Source: Xanthobacteraceae bacterium
Lineage (GTDB): Bacteria > Pseudomonadota > Alphaproteobacteria > Rhizobiales > Xanthobacteraceae
Length of the DNA stretch: 32,135 bases
Direction of reading: 5' to 3'
NCBI GenBank assembly: GCA_019746355.1
Contig: JAIESC010000249.1
Span: 1 to 32,135, forward strand
Made by a program: the position numbers and the translations under genes. Shown here piece by piece: positions 31,739 through 32,135 of this stretch (position 1 is the first letter of the stretch; each line of letters opens with the position of its first letter). A model generated the notes under the pieces. That model had not been told where the DNA came from and did not search any database. It was given only the letters and a program-made list of their open reading frames with translations.

Positions 31739-32135
31739 ATGCGCATTCGGACATGGATGGTGGCGCTGGGACTGACCGCATTCGGTCTCGCCGTTGCGCA
31801 GGCGCAGAATTATCCGAATCGGCCGATCTCGTTCGTGGTGCCGTTCGCGCCGGGCGGGCTCACCGACGTACCGGCCCGCGTGCTCGCGCCGATCATGCAG
31901 GAGAAACTCGGCGGCAACATCGTCGTCGAGAACAAGACCGGCGGCTCAGGCGTCGTCGGTGCGACGCATGTGCTGCGCTCCGAGCCCGACGGCTATACGC
32001 TTCTGGTCAACGCGCTCGCCGACGTGCAGAACCTGCACTACATCAAGGTGCCCTACAGCGCGGTCGACGACTTCACGCTGATCGGCAAGGTCGCCGACGG
32101 CCCGCCGCTGGTGCTGATCGTCAATGCGAGCCTGC
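31739..32135 (+). CDS. Bug-family (TctC-like) solute receptor, 3' end outside the window
   Basis: The first 132 residues are present. ATG 31739 follows ggaggg, and the frame is open to the window end. The signal peptide ends at VAQAQ (~residue 23). The mature part has YPNRPISFVVPFAPGGLTDVPAR, VVENKTGGSGVVG, EPDGYTLLVNA and YIKVPYSAVDDFTLIGKVADGPPLVLIV, all typical of Bug proteins. It is divergent from the amidohydrolase across ~130 bp, so the two may share a regulated promoter region, and the receptor may bind a substrate of that enzyme. Confidence 0.93.
   Translation, partial: MRIRTWMVALGLTAFGLAVAQAQNYPNRPISFVVPFAPGGLTDVPARVLAPIMQEKLGGNIVVENKTGGSGVVGATHVLRSEPDGYTLLVNALADVQNLHYIKVPYSAVDDFTLIGKVADGPPLVLIVNASL

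Overview
The window is about 32 kb of GC-rich chromosomal DNA. It reads as an alphaproteobacterium of the Rhizobiales (Xanthobacteraceae or Nitrobacteraceae-like). The reasons are a BA14K-family protein, a DUF2336 protein, a split DUF1214/DUF1254 membrane pair, a CtrA-type site, short intergenic palindromic elements, and several stand-alone Bug-type (TctC) solute receptors. These lineage assignments rest on gene families recognised by eye; no 16S or other marker gene is present.

Layout. Positions 1-73 are the 3' end (domains V and VI) of a group II intron whose body lies outside the window. It is followed by a DUF2336 gene (-) and, diverging from it, a small protein and a lipoprotein (+). Positions 2327-5809 (-) hold the DUF1214/DUF1254 pair and a class A penicillin-binding protein. 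Positions 6080-6627 (-) hold an overlapping DUF4160/DUF2442 pair. Positions 6796-11805 (+) hold a YcgN-like cysteine-cluster protein, a lone phage-type replication-initiator-like gene and two consecutive paralogous DHA2 drug exporters. Positions 11925-15455 (-) hold a SleB-like cell wall hydrolase and a histidine kinase/LuxR-type response regulator pair.

Positions 15859-19417 contain two Bug receptors, a PilZ protein and a MetE-like protein of unknown function. A ParD antitoxin fused in frame to a truncated ParE follows, then htpG with a heat-shock-type promoter, a small His-rich membrane protein and a Crp/Fnr regulator. Positions 23532-27033 (+) encode a PhzS-like flavin monooxygenase, a GlcG/HbpS protein and a three-domain cNMP/Grx-like/TrxR-like flavoprotein. 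The last 5 kb combine a BA14K protein, a third Bug receptor, an M20 hydrolase, an amidohydrolase and the start of a fourth Bug receptor.

How it fits together. The right half looks like a set of small catabolic units for organic acids, amides or aromatics. Periplasmic Bug receptors are paired with cytoplasmic enzymes (MetE-like, M20, amidohydrolase, monooxygenase), and no TctA/TctB membrane components are present. The left half is envelope maintenance and efflux. I found no CRISPR array, tRNA, rRNA or clear defence island. The more unusual signals are the cysteine-less cNMP-TrxR fusion behind a near-perfect 22-bp palindrome, the MetE-like/Bug operon carrying a palindromic element between its genes, the M20 enzyme with altered metal ligands, the broken ParDE module, and a hairpin-rich leader at 15581-15749.
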